In this document: one piece after another, positions 25,400 to 33,372 of the stretch
Layout: each line of letters opens with the position of its first letter
Numbering within the stretch: the first letter of the stretch is position 1
Origin: CALCMJ01 sp964475415
GTDB lineage: Bacteria; Bacteroidota; Bacteroidia; Chitinophagales; Saprospiraceae
Direction of reading: 5' to 3'
Assembly: GCA_964475415.1 (NCBI GenBank)
Contig: CAYYWZ010000016.1
Location: forward strand, 1-60,118
DNA: 60,118 nucleotides
The notes under the pieces: model-generated
Databases searched by the model: none
What the model saw: the letters and a program-made list of their open reading frames with translations, nothing else
Told to the model about the DNA's origin: nothing
Position numbers and translations under genes: made by a program

Positions 25400-26551
25400 G
25401 TGACAGAAATAGAAAATAAAATAAGTAAGAAAGTAATGAATGATGAGCGCATATCTAATGGAGATGCTGCGTATCTCTTCGAACATGCATCTCTAGGATT
25501 TGTAGGCAAACTAGCTAATCATATACGTGAGAAAAGACATGGTAATACGACTTACTTCAACAAAAATTTCCATGTCGAACCTACTAATATATGTTTGTAT
25601 ACCTGTACTTTCTGTTCTTACTCAAGAAGGATAAAGAAGAGAGAGGAAGGATGGGAATATACGATGGATGATATTATGGACATCATAAAATCATATGATG
25701 GTAAACCTGTCACGGAAGTACATATTGTAGGAGGAGTTCTTCCTCAGTATGATATAGAGTTTTACTCGTCACTATTTCAAAATATCAAAAAACACAGACC
25801 TGATTTACATATTAAAGCACTTACGCCTGTAGAATATCATTATATATTTAAGAAAGGTAAAGTTTCTTACGAAGAAGGTATGAAGCTTATGAAAGAAGCT
25901 GGCCTAGATTCTATGCCTGGTGGAGGAGCTGAGATATTTCATGAGGAAATAAGAGATCAGATTGCAGGTGGAAAGTGCTCGGGAGAAGAGTGGTTAAGAA
26001 TACATGAGGTATGGCATGAACTAGGTATGAGATCTAATGCTACTATGCTCTATGGCCATATAGAAAATTATGGTCACAGAATAGATCACTTAGAAAAACT
26101 TAGGGACCTACAGGACAAGACTAGAGGCTTTCAAACTTTTATACCACTAAAGTTTAGAAATACAAATAACGAAATGTCCCATGTATCAGAATCTACGGTT
26201 GTAGAAGATTTAAAAAACTATGCAATCAGTAGAATCTATCTTGATAATTTCGATCACATAAAAGCATACTGGCCGATGATAGGAAGAGACACCGCTCAGA
26301 TGTCATTAGCTTTTGGAGTCGATGACATAGATGGTACAATAGATGATACGACAAAGATATATTCTATGGCTGGATCAGAAGAAACTACTCCGGCACTATC
26401 TACAGAACAATTAGTTAAGCTGATTAGAGCTGTAGGGAGAGATGCGATAGAAAGAGATACACTCTATAATGTTGTACAAGATTACAAGGATCATGTTTTC
26501 GAAGATGATAATTCCTTCAAAGGCTATGTGTCGCTTCCTGTAGCTAACTAG
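25400..26551 (+). CDS. mqnE: Aminofutalosine synthase MqnE (radical SAM)
   Basis: This enzyme joins SAM and the chorismate-derived enolpyruvyl benzoate to make aminofutalosine, the second step of the futalosine menaquinone pathway. The radical-SAM cluster CLYTCTFCSYSR (Cx3Cx2C) follows FHVEPTNI. VGGVLPQYD, MPGGGAEIF and the C-terminal LVKLIRAVGRDAIERDTLYN are MqnE-type rather than MqnC-type. I chose GTG 25400 because a TAnnTTTG promoter box lies at 25371-25378 and homologues need only a short lead before the DERIS segment. ATG 25349 (17 residues longer) and ATG 25436 are alternatives. MqnA is encoded at 35686-36432. Confidence 0.92.
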   Translation: MTEIENKISKKVMNDERISNGDAAYLFEHASLGFVGKLANHIREKRHGNTTYFNKNFHVEPTNICLYTCTFCSYSRRIKKREEGWEYTMDDIMDIIKSYDGKPVTEVHIVGGVLPQYDIEFYSSLFQNIKKHRPDLHIKALTPVEYHYIFKKGKVSYEEGMKLMKEAGLDSMPGGGAEIFHEEIRDQIAGGKCSGEEWLRIHEVWHELGMRSNATMLYGHIENYGHRIDHLEKLRDLQDKTRGFQTFIPLKFRNTNNEMSHVSESTVVEDLKNYAISRIYLDNFDHIKAYWPMIGRDTAQMSLAFGVDDIDGTIDDTTKIYSMAGSEETTPALSTEQLVKLIRAVGRDAIERDTLYNVVQDYKDHVFEDDNSFKGYVSLPVAN

Positions 26552-26570
26552 CTTGGCTAAGCTAATTGAA

Positions 26571-27470
26571 TTAGGATAGTTCTTCATGTTTTGGAACTAG
26601 GATATTAAGAGATGCTTCTTGTAATTCTATGCTTAGTTTATTAGTGAGACCAGAACCCTCTCCATCCACATGGAAGTATGCGTCTTCCTTCACTATGATT
26701 TCTATAGACTTTGCTTTTATGATTTCTACATACCTTAGTTTGTCAATGCTTTTGTTTAGAAATCTCCAGGACGAAAATATGTAATTGAGTAGAGATACTT
26801 TTTTGATCATTACAAGGTCCATAAGTCCATCTGTCAATAAGGCTTCTGGAGCTATGGTGAAATTATAACCGAACATAGAAGCATTGGCTATTGTTACACT
26901 TACACAGGTAGAAGTATAAGTTTGACCATCTACTTTTGCAGTAACATCTAAGTATTTATATCTAAGAGCTTCTAAGAAGGTATGCTTAACATAAGCTTTT
27001 AGTCCTCGCACAGAATCGTTTTTTGATTTATTTGCAATTAGGGCATCAAAACCCACTCCAGCAACATTGATAAAAAAAGAGCCGTTCGCTTTTCCAGTAT
27101 CTATGGTTAGTGATGTAGCATTATTTAGTAGCGCCATGGCCTTTTTTATACTTCTTCCCATGCCTAAGTGCATAGCAAAACCGTTTCCAGAACCTCCGGG
27201 TAATACAGCAAGTAAAACTTCAGAATAAATTAGTTCTTGAGCAACCTCATTTACTGTGCCGTCTCCGCCTACTACGGCAACAATCGGAATACCTAGGTCT
27301 TTGGCTTCTTTGGCAAGGAAACAAGCGTGTTTTGCCCTTTCCGTATATTTTACATGATAGTTATACTTACTGTGATCTAGTGTATCTACTATAATTTTCT
27401 CAATATCACATTTGCTAGAAGTACCTGAGAAAGGATTTACAATGAATCTTATAGTCTGCTTCAGTATCAT
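26571..27470 (-). CDS. YegS/DagK-type lipid kinase at the end of the sphingolipid operon
   Basis: This belongs to the diacylglycerol/sphingosine kinase fold family. The ATP-site motif GGDGTVNE is at residues 68-75 and PGGSGNGFA at 91-99, with a C-terminal beta-sandwich ending in DAYFHVDGEG, the usual VDGE motif. Length (299 residues) matches YegS-like kinases. It is the last gene of a tight minus-strand run that starts with serine palmitoyltransferase; the gap to the GtrA gene is three bases. The lipid acceptor could be diacylglycerol, a sphingoid base or ceramide. The sequence cannot decide, but context favours a sphingolipid. Confidence 0.87.
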   Translation of the reverse strand: MILKQTIRFIVNPFSGTSSKCDIEKIIVDTLDHSKYNYHVKYTERAKHACFLAKEAKDLGIPIVAVVGGDGTVNEVAQELIYSEVLLAVLPGGSGNGFAMHLGMGRSIKKAMALLNNATSLTIDTGKANGSFFINVAGVGFDALIANKSKNDSVRGLKAYVKHTFLEALRYKYLDVTAKVDGQTYTSTCVSVTIANASMFGYNFTIAPEALLTDGLMDLVMIKKVSLLNYIFSSWRFLNKSIDKLRYVEIIKAKSIEIIVKEDAYFHVDGEGSGLTNKLSIELQEASLNILVPKHEELS

Positions 27471-27473
27471 ATC

Positions 27474-27884
27474 TTATTTGTAAACAAAATATCGAAACAT
27501 GAAAAAATTAAAAAATATTCCTACGATGGCAGAAATGATGATCTTGGACATTATATATTGAAAACCAAGTAGATCTGTCAAAAGATAGATCCCTCCGACA
27601 TTTAGCAAGAGGCTAGTAAGTGAGGTGAAAAAATATCTAATTGCCTGATTAGAGAGTTTACCATCCTTTTTTCTGAAGGCCCAATTTCGCCCTAAGAAAA
27701 AACTTACAAGAGCACCACAGACAGCGCCTATAGCAGCAGATACAACATAATAGATATGCAATAGTTCTGTACAGAAAATTAAGACAACCATATCTGTAGC
27801 CGTAGCTAATACAGAACCTATTTGCGACTTATAGAAAGATTCCATAAATGGCACCTTGCTATCGACTTTATCTAAGTCAGCCAT
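27474..27884 (-). CDS. GtrA-family membrane protein
   Basis: This 136-residue protein has four hydrophobic helices and the GtrA pattern (YKSQIGSVLATATDMVVL, AIGAVCGALVSFFLGRNWAF, and RYFTSLTSLLLNVGGIYLL). GtrA proteins are thought to flip or present lipid-linked sugars or phospholipids. Its first 13 bases overlap the end of the PgpA-type gene, and the kinase gene follows three bases later. In this operon it could move an inositol lipid or its precursor across the inner membrane, which is an inference from context. Confidence 0.86.
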   Translation of the reverse strand: MADLDKVDSKVPFMESFYKSQIGSVLATATDMVVLIFCTELLHIYYVVSAAIGAVCGALVSFFLGRNWAFRKKDGKLSNQAIRYFFTSLTSLLLNVGGIYLLTDLLGFQYIMSKIIISAIVGIFFNFFMFRYFVYK

Positions 27885-28339
27885 GAAGGTTGTGTATATA
27901 GGATAACTTGCAGGACGAGATTGGCGTAAATTCCAGCTAGTATATCATCTGCCATAACGCCTATGCCATATGGTATTTTTTCTAACTTTCTTATAAAGAG
28001 GGGTTTCCATATGTCAAATATTCTGAACAGGATAAGTGCAAGGATAAAGGTCGTTATAGAATAGGGGAGGAACAATAAACTAATCCATATTCCTATGACT
28101 TCATCTATAACAACCCTTGACGGATCCTCACCCCATAGCGGTTCTAGCTTATAGGTAGCCCAAGTTCCAACAATGGTAAAAACTATTGTAAGGATAATAA
28201 GTAGACTGTTGCTTAGAAGTAGGAAGTGGTGAAGAAGTATGCAGGTAAGGATAGCAAAAACAGATCCCCAGGTGCCAGGCGCTTTTGGTAAGTACCCCGC
28301 ACCTAGGGCTGTTGCTATTAGTTTATATATACTGAGCAT
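27872..28339 (-). CDS. pgpA: PgpA-type phosphatase, candidate phosphatidylinositol-phosphate phosphatase
   Basis: This 155-residue membrane protein is of the phosphatidylglycerophosphatase A family. Landmarks are GYLPKAPGTWGSV near the N terminus, PSRVVIDEVIGIW with its conserved acidic residues, and the C-terminal KLEKIPYGIGVMADDILAGIYANL. PgpA enzymes remove the phosphate from phosphatidylglycerol phosphate. In inositol-lipid clusters of Bacteroides a member of this family sits beside the inositol-phosphate synthase and is a candidate to dephosphorylate phosphatidylinositol phosphate. Here it is between MIPS and GtrA, which supports that role, but general phosphatidylglycerol synthesis is not excluded. 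Confidence 0.88.
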   Translation of the reverse strand: MLSIYKLIATALGAGYLPKAPGTWGSVFAILTCILLHHFLLLSNSLLIILTIVFTIVGTWATYKLEPLWGEDPSRVVIDEVIGIWISLLFLPYSITTFILALILFRIFDIWKPLFIRKLEKIPYGIGVMADDILAGIYANLVLQVILYTQPSWLT

Positions 28340-28350
28340 TTAGTATGAAG

Positions 28351-29664
28351 TTATTCTTCATAATAGTCTAGTCCTAAATGTGTTATCAGCTCTTCTCCAG
28401 CAATATGTCTTACTGTGTTTTCTAGTTTAGACAATTGCTTAAATATGTCATGCTCTGGATGCAAGCCTTTCTTAGCTTGTGGTGATTTAAGGTAGAAAGA
28501 AAGCCATTCTTGTATTCCTGACATACTCGCTCTCTTTGCAACATCTAAAAATAAAGCAAGATCTAATACAATAGGAGCAGCAAGAATAGAATCTCTACAT
28601 AAGAAATCTATCTTTATTTGCATAGGATAACCCATCCATCCTACGATATCGATATTATCCCATCCTTCTTTATTATCTCCACGAGGAGGGTAGTAATTGA
28701 TTCTTACTTTATGGTAAAGATCTTTGTATAATTCTGGATATAATTTTGGTTCTAGAATTTGTTCTAGTACACCCAGTTTAGAAACCTCTTTAGTTTTGAA
28801 GTTATCAGGATCATCTAATACTTCTCCATCTCTATTACCTAGGATGTTAGTTGAGAACCATCCTTCTACCCCTAGCGCTCTTGCCTTAAGGCCTGGAGCT
28901 AGTATAGTTTTCATCAGTGTTTGTCCTGTTTTGAAATCTTTTCCAGCTATAGGTGTTTGAGTTTGCTTCGCAAGTTCTACTAGTGCAGGTACGTCACAAG
29001 ATAAGTTAGGAGCTCCATTAGCATAAGGTATTCCTAGCTTGATTGCAGCGTAAGCATATATCATACTTGGTGCAATATCTTTATGATTGTTCCTAAGACC
29101 TTTTTCTAGGCTTGCTATAGTTTGGTGCACTGGTCCTTCTTTGATATAGATCTCTGTAGAACCACACCATACGATTACCAATCTATCACACTTGTTATCT
29201 TTTTTGAATTTACGCATATCAGCCATAAGCTGCTTAGCAAGATCCATTTTTGTCTTAGCTTTCTTAACGTTTTTACCATCTAATTTTTTGACATACCTTT
29301 TATCAAAAACTGCCTTCATAGGCTTGATCTTAGATAGTTGAGGCTTAAGTTTTTTAAGCATCGTTTCATCAAGGACTTTAGCGTTTACTGCCGCTTCATA
29401 TACATTATCGGTGAAAATATCCCACCCACCAAAAACTATCTTTTTGGTATCTTGAATAGGAATGACATCTTTGATTAATGGCTTGTTGACCTTAGTTCTT
29501 TTTCCTATTCTGATTCTCCCCATTTGAGTAAGAGACCCAGTAGGGCTTGCGATACCTTTATTAGAGGCAATAACACCAGCTATAAAGGTTGTTGCAACGG
29601 CACCCATTCCTGGAAGGAGAATACCTAGTTTTCCTGTTGGTTTTGATATTTTCATTTTTCCCAT
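28351..29664 (-). CDS. ino1: myo-Inositol-1-phosphate synthase
   Basis: This NAD-dependent isomerase converts glucose 6-phosphate to myo-inositol 1-phosphate, the head group of inositol lipids. It has an N-terminal NAD-binding loop GILLPGMGAVATTFIAG (14-30), the central GGWDIFTDNVYEAA, YANGAPNLSCDVPAL, and the catalytic-region signature VGWMGYPMQIKIDFLCRDSILAAP with its lysine. Length (437 residues) is normal for the bacterial type. The start may be Met1 or Met4. It lies in the tight run between the CerR-like reductase and PgpA genes. Confidence 0.95.
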   Translation of the reverse strand: MGKMKISKPTGKLGILLPGMGAVATTFIAGVIASNKGIASPTGSLTQMGRIRIGKRTKVNKPLIKDVIPIQDTKKIVFGGWDIFTDNVYEAAVNAKVLDETMLKKLKPQLSKIKPMKAVFDKRYVKKLDGKNVKKAKTKMDLAKQLMADMRKFKKDNKCDRLVIVWCGSTEIYIKEGPVHQTIASLEKGLRNNHKDIAPSMIYAYAAIKLGIPYANGAPNLSCDVPALVELAKQTQTPIAGKDFKTGQTLMKTILAPGLKARALGVEGWFSTNILGNRDGEVLDDPDNFKTKEVSKLGVLEQILEPKLYPELYKDLYHKVRINYYPPRGDNKEGWDNIDIVGWMGYPMQIKIDFLCRDSILAAPIVLDLALFLDVAKRASMSGIQEWLSFYLKSPQAKKGLHPEHDIFKQLSKLENTVRHIAGEELITHLGLDYYEE

Positions 29665-29672
29665 ATACTGTT

Positions 29673-30674
29673 TTATTTAAGTAAGTTTTTTTCTTTGTTC
29701 CAATTTATTGTTTCTCTTATTGCTTCTTCTAAGCTATAATCAGGCCTAAAATTTAGTTCTTTTTCTAAAGCTGATATATCGCAGGCCCAGCTTCTAGCTT
29801 TCAATTCATTTACCTTGTCTTTATTTAGAATAGAGACTTTACCTCTCGCTTTAGATATACGCTCAGATATAGCGGCTATCGTTTCCACGATTTTTAGAGG
29901 GAGCACAAATTTAATAGTTTTTTTATCAAGGACGCTTTTTATTACCGAATTATAAGTCTCAATGGGATAAACTTGGCCATCTGAGACACAATATGCACGT
30001 CGGTTATAGCTTGATTCTAGTGCTAAATAGACGATCTTGACCAGATCATGGACATATATGAAGGATAATAACTGATTTTTTCCTCCCATGTAAATTTCTA
30101 GCCCACTTTGTATCGTTTTGTAAACTGTCAAAAAATCTTTCTCTCTAGGACCGAAGACGGCAGTAGGTCGAAGGATCATGTAAGGAAAATTACTAAATGC
30201 CGTAATAAAGTCCTCCGCTTGCTTTTTCGATCTACCATAATCTGTTACAGGATGGAAGCTGGGATCTTCGGTAATTACTTGATTTATCTGGAAGTCGGCA
30301 GGCCCATGAGAAGCCAGACTACTCATAAATACAAATTTGGTCGGAATGACATCTTCTTCATGTAAGATCTTTATGAATTTCCTCGTATAATTAGCATTGA
30401 CTTTGAAGTAAGTCTCTTTATTTAAGGCTTTGGTTATACCAGCATTATGTATGATGTAATCATATTTTTCTTTAAGTAACAATGCCCTTAGAGCATCTTC
30501 GTCTTCGAAGTTTATTTCTTGGAATGTAAGAGAAGGATTTTGAAGATATGCTCTACTACTGGTTTTTCTTATCCCTACATGTACCTCATAGTTCCTATTA
30601 ATACCTTCTTCAGATATATATCCTCCTATGAATCCGCTAGCTCCAGTGATAAGTAATTTTTTCCCTTTTAACAT
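29673..30674 (-). CDS. NAD-epimerase-family reductase, candidate CerR
   Basis: This is an extended short-chain dehydrogenase with the Rossmann motif TGASGFIGG (10-18), Ser119/Ser120 in FMSSLASHG, and catalytic Tyr146 and Lys150 in DYGRSKK. Substrates of the family vary widely. In Caulobacter a member of this family, CerR, reduces the 3-keto group during ceramide synthesis and is linked genetically to spt and the ceramide synthase. Here it lies 17 bases after the GNAT gene and eight before ino1, directly behind spt. I infer it reduces a 3-keto-ceramide or 3-ketosphinganine; a sugar-nucleotide role is the main alternative. Confidence 0.75.
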   Translation of the reverse strand: MLKGKKLLITGASGFIGGYISEEGINRNYEVHVGIRKTSSRAYLQNPSLTFQEINFEDEDALRALLLKEKYDYIIHNAGITKALNKETYFKVNANYTRKFIKILHEEDVIPTKFVFMSSLASHGPADFQINQVITEDPSFHPVTDYGRSKKQAEDFITAFSNFPYMILRPTAVFGPREKDFLTVYKTIQSGLEIYMGGKNQLLSFIYVHDLVKIVYLALESSYNRRAYCVSDGQVYPIETYNSVIKSVLDKKTIKFVLPLKIVETIAAISERISKARGKVSILNKDKVNELKARSWACDISALEKELNFRPDYSLEEAIRETINWNKEKNLLK

Positions 30675-30691
30675 GTAGTATCTATTGATAA

Positions 30692-31816
30692 CTATAGTTT
30701 ACTGGAATAGAGTCTATAGGTTTTGTATAACTCCCCATTTAGTTTATCTGCAGCTGCCATCATCTCTTCATTACTTTCTAGTATCCAAGATGCTTCACCA
30801 CCGATCAGTTTTCGCTTTCTTGCTTCCAGTATATTCTTAGCAAAAAATATGGCTTCTATACCTTTACGCCTGTAGTCTTCGATTACTCCTGTTGCAGCGA
30901 TACGGACGTGCTTAGTTTTTTTCTTTTTGAGCAGTAGTTTTATGATGTTGAAGGGTAGAAGTCTACCTTTTTTGAAAGTACGCGTTATTTCATTGGCGTT
31001 AGGAAGAGAAATAGAAAAGCCTACTGGTTCTCCATCAGCTTCTGCAATGTAGCAAAATTCTTCATCCGCTAGCATTTTTAGACCATCGGCCATGTAGTCA
31101 AACTCTGCATCAGTAAACGGCACAAATCCCCAGTTCTTTTCCCAGGCAAGATTGTATACTTTCTTAAGTCTCTCTACTTCTTTTTTGAAATCTTTCAGGT
31201 TTACATTTCTTATTCTAATACCTTGTTTTTCTAGTCTGGATTCTAGAACCTTATACAACCTAATAGATTTTTCTGCGGCTTTTTCTGTGTAAATCATGTA
31301 GGCATACATATCCATCTCCTTATCAAGACCTAACTCTGCAAGGCGATCCAGATAATAAGGTTTGTTGTAAGGCATCATAATCATAGGTGGAGAATCAAAC
31401 CCATCAATCAGATAACCAGATACTTCGTTAGTTGTAAAATTAGTAGGACCCATTATAGAGTCATATTTGTGAGGCGCTAACCAATCTTTAGCTGCAGTTA
31501 ATAAAGCACTCGCTACTTCTATAGAGTCAATAAAGTCAAAAAAACCAAAGAATCCAAAGTTAGATTTATGGTACTCATTGTATCGTTCATTCCTTATGGC
31601 AGATATACGTCCTACTATTTTGTTGTCATTGTAAGCAAGAAAAGATTGCACGTCTCCATAAGCATAGAAAGGATATTTTTTTCTGTCAAAAAATTCCTTT
31701 TGAGCCAGGTATATTTCGGGAACATAATTCTTATCTCCGCTATAGAGCTCATGTTGGAAATCAATAAAATTCTTGATATCACGTTTCGATGAAACAGGAA
31801 CAATCTTAAGATTCAT
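30692..31816 (-). CDS. GNAT-family N-acyltransferase, candidate bacterial ceramide synthase
   Basis: This 374-residue soluble protein has a C-terminal GNAT core: EFCYIAEADGEPVGFSISLP, then HVRIAATGVIEDYRRKGIEAIFFAKN, the acyl-CoA-binding V-x-x-x-x-R-x-x-G-I signature. An N-terminal GNAT-like half begins LKIVPVSSKRDIKNFIDFQ. The double-GNAT layout and a hydrophobic substrate region fit the bacterial ceramide synthase type (bCerS) first described in Caulobacter. The start overlaps the end of the serine palmitoyltransferase gene by 11 bases, so the two are translationally coupled. N-acylation of a sphingoid base is inferred from context and fold, not proven. Confidence 0.75.
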   Translation of the reverse strand: MNLKIVPVSSKRDIKNFIDFQHELYSGDKNYVPEIYLAQKEFFDRKKYPFYAYGDVQSFLAYNDNKIVGRISAIRNERYNEYHKSNFGFFGFFDFIDSIEVASALLTAAKDWLAPHKYDSIMGPTNFTTNEVSGYLIDGFDSPPMIMMPYNKPYYLDRLAELGLDKEMDMYAYMIYTEKAAEKSIRLYKVLESRLEKQGIRIRNVNLKDFKKEVERLKKVYNLAWEKNWGFVPFTDAEFDYMADGLKMLADEEFCYIAEADGEPVGFSISLPNANEITRTFKKGRLLPFNIIKLLLKKKKTKHVRIAATGVIEDYRRKGIEAIFFAKNILEARKRKLIGGEASWILESNEEMMAAADKLNGELYKTYRLYSSKL

Positions 31817-33011
31817 GTAAAGATTTTTGAAGTTCGAAAACTCCTATATCTTTAGATATTTTATGAATTTTAGTAATAGATTCTTCTATTTGTTCCTTAG
31901 TATGTGTAGCCATCAGAGAATATCTAAGTAGTGAAGATGAACTTGGTACTGCTGGCGATACAACAGGATTTACAAATATGCCGTCTTCTAGTAATCTCTT
32001 CGTCAATTCAAATGTCTTAAAGTCATCCCTTATCATAATCGGAACTATAGGAGTTTCTGTATGTCCTATATCGAATCCTTTTTCTCTCAGCATATCCATA
32101 GCGAAATGCGTATTCTCCCATAGCTTAGCCAAACGCTCAGGTTCATTTTCCATAATCTCCAAAGCAGCAATTACACTTGCCGCATTTGCAGGTGCTATAC
32201 TAGCACTAAAAATAAGTGACCTTGCATTATGCTTCAGGAAGTTTATAGTGTTGAAATCACTTGCAATAAATCCTCCAATGGATGCAAGCGATTTACTGAA
32301 TGTGCCCATGATTAGATCTACATCATCTGTGAGTCCAAAATGACTTGCTGTTCCTCTTCCTTGTTTTCCTACAACACCTAGGCCGTGGGCATCATCTATC
32401 ATGATGTTAGCCTTGTATTTTTTCGCAAGATTCACAATCTCTGGTAGCTTGCATAAATCACCTTCCATACTGAATACACCATCTACTGCGATAAGCTTGA
32501 TGCTATCCTCGTTCAGTTTAGATAATATTTTCTCTAGAGAGGCCATATCATTATGCCTGTACTTGAGCACTTTTGCAAAAGATAATCTCGCACCATCTAT
32601 GATACAAGCATGATCCAGATCATCTATAATTATGTAGTCGTGCCTTCCAGGTAGGGAAGAAAGAACCCCTAGGTTAACTTGGAATCCTGTAGAGAATACT
32701 ATTGCCTCCTCTTTGCCTACAAACCTAGCTAGCTTTTCTTCTAGCTCTAGATGTAGATCTAATGTTCCATTAAGAAAACGCGAACCTGCACAACCAGAAC
32801 CATATTTGTCAATCGCTTGCTTTGATGCTTCTTTAAGTTTAGGATGTGTTGTGAGTCCTAGATAGCTATTAGAACCAAACATCAATACATCTTTACCATT
32901 GATTTTAACAACAGTATCTTGTTCAGATTCAATAGTTCTAAAAAAAGGATATAATCCTAGTTTTTGTACTTGTTGTGGAGCCGTATAATTGGCCATTTTT
33001 TTTTGAAGCAT
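31806..33011 (-). CDS. spt: Serine palmitoyltransferase (alpha-oxoamine synthase)
   Basis: This PLP enzyme condenses L-serine with a long-chain acyl-CoA (or acyl-ACP) to 3-ketosphinganine, the committed step of sphingolipid synthesis. It has the SPT-like N terminus (LGLYPFFRTIES), FGSNSYLGL, GSRFLNGT, His134 in DLDHACIIDGARLS, Asp207/His209 in MIDDAHGLG, and the PLP lysine Lys240 in GTFSKSLASIGGF. The latter is SPT-type and differs from the GTFGKALGG of the Kbl paralogue at 7988. Met1 or Met6 may be the start. It heads the seven-gene run spt-bcerS-cerR-ino1-pgpA-gtrA-kinase. Confidence 0.93.
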   Translation of the reverse strand: MLQKKMANYTAPQQVQKLGLYPFFRTIESEQDTVVKINGKDVLMFGSNSYLGLTTHPKLKEASKQAIDKYGSGCAGSRFLNGTLDLHLELEEKLARFVGKEEAIVFSTGFQVNLGVLSSLPGRHDYIIIDDLDHACIIDGARLSFAKVLKYRHNDMASLEKILSKLNEDSIKLIAVDGVFSMEGDLCKLPEIVNLAKKYKANIMIDDAHGLGVVGKQGRGTASHFGLTDDVDLIMGTFSKSLASIGGFIASDFNTINFLKHNARSLIFSASIAPANAASVIAALEIMENEPERLAKLWENTHFAMDMLREKGFDIGHTETPIVPIMIRDDFKTFELTKRLLEDGIFVNPVVSPAVPSSSSLLRYSLMATHTKEQIEESITKIHKISKDIGVFELQKSLHES

Positions 33012-33372
33012 AGCAATGATATATCTATTTACATAAAATAACTTCTAAGTAAATTTATAAGATATTACTCTTTTTTATCTTAAATATAAGAATAGAAATA
33101 GAGTATGATACCTATAAAACAAAAAAGCACAGTAATCTAAATATTAGAATTTTCTATATACTTAGCTTTCCCTCTTAATCTACAAAGATCGTAAAAAAGG
33201 GTAAAATATTATATTTTTTTGATGAATTATGTGCGTTTACCGATTAAACTATAATATGGCGCTAGATTAGTAAATATATAGACCTTGCTATCCTGTAATC
33301 TTCAATGTTATATGGAAGTATAATTTCACTAAGTTATTTCAACAAAACTCGAATTGTTGCTAATTATCTATC
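33012..33372. other. Intergenic gap inside the inositol-sphingolipid locus
   Basis: No reading frame of note is present. The AT-rich stretch must contain the promoter of the spt run on the minus strand. A minus-strand TTG-N19-TATTTCTA lies near 33090-33120 but matches the -7 consensus poorly. No terminator for the upstream PAP2-type gene is obvious. Confidence 0.4.

Noticed and set aside
31978..32343. 121-codon frame antisense to serine palmitoyltransferase
   Set aside because: The sense strand encodes conserved PLP-enzyme motifs; there is no independent evidence for the antisense product.
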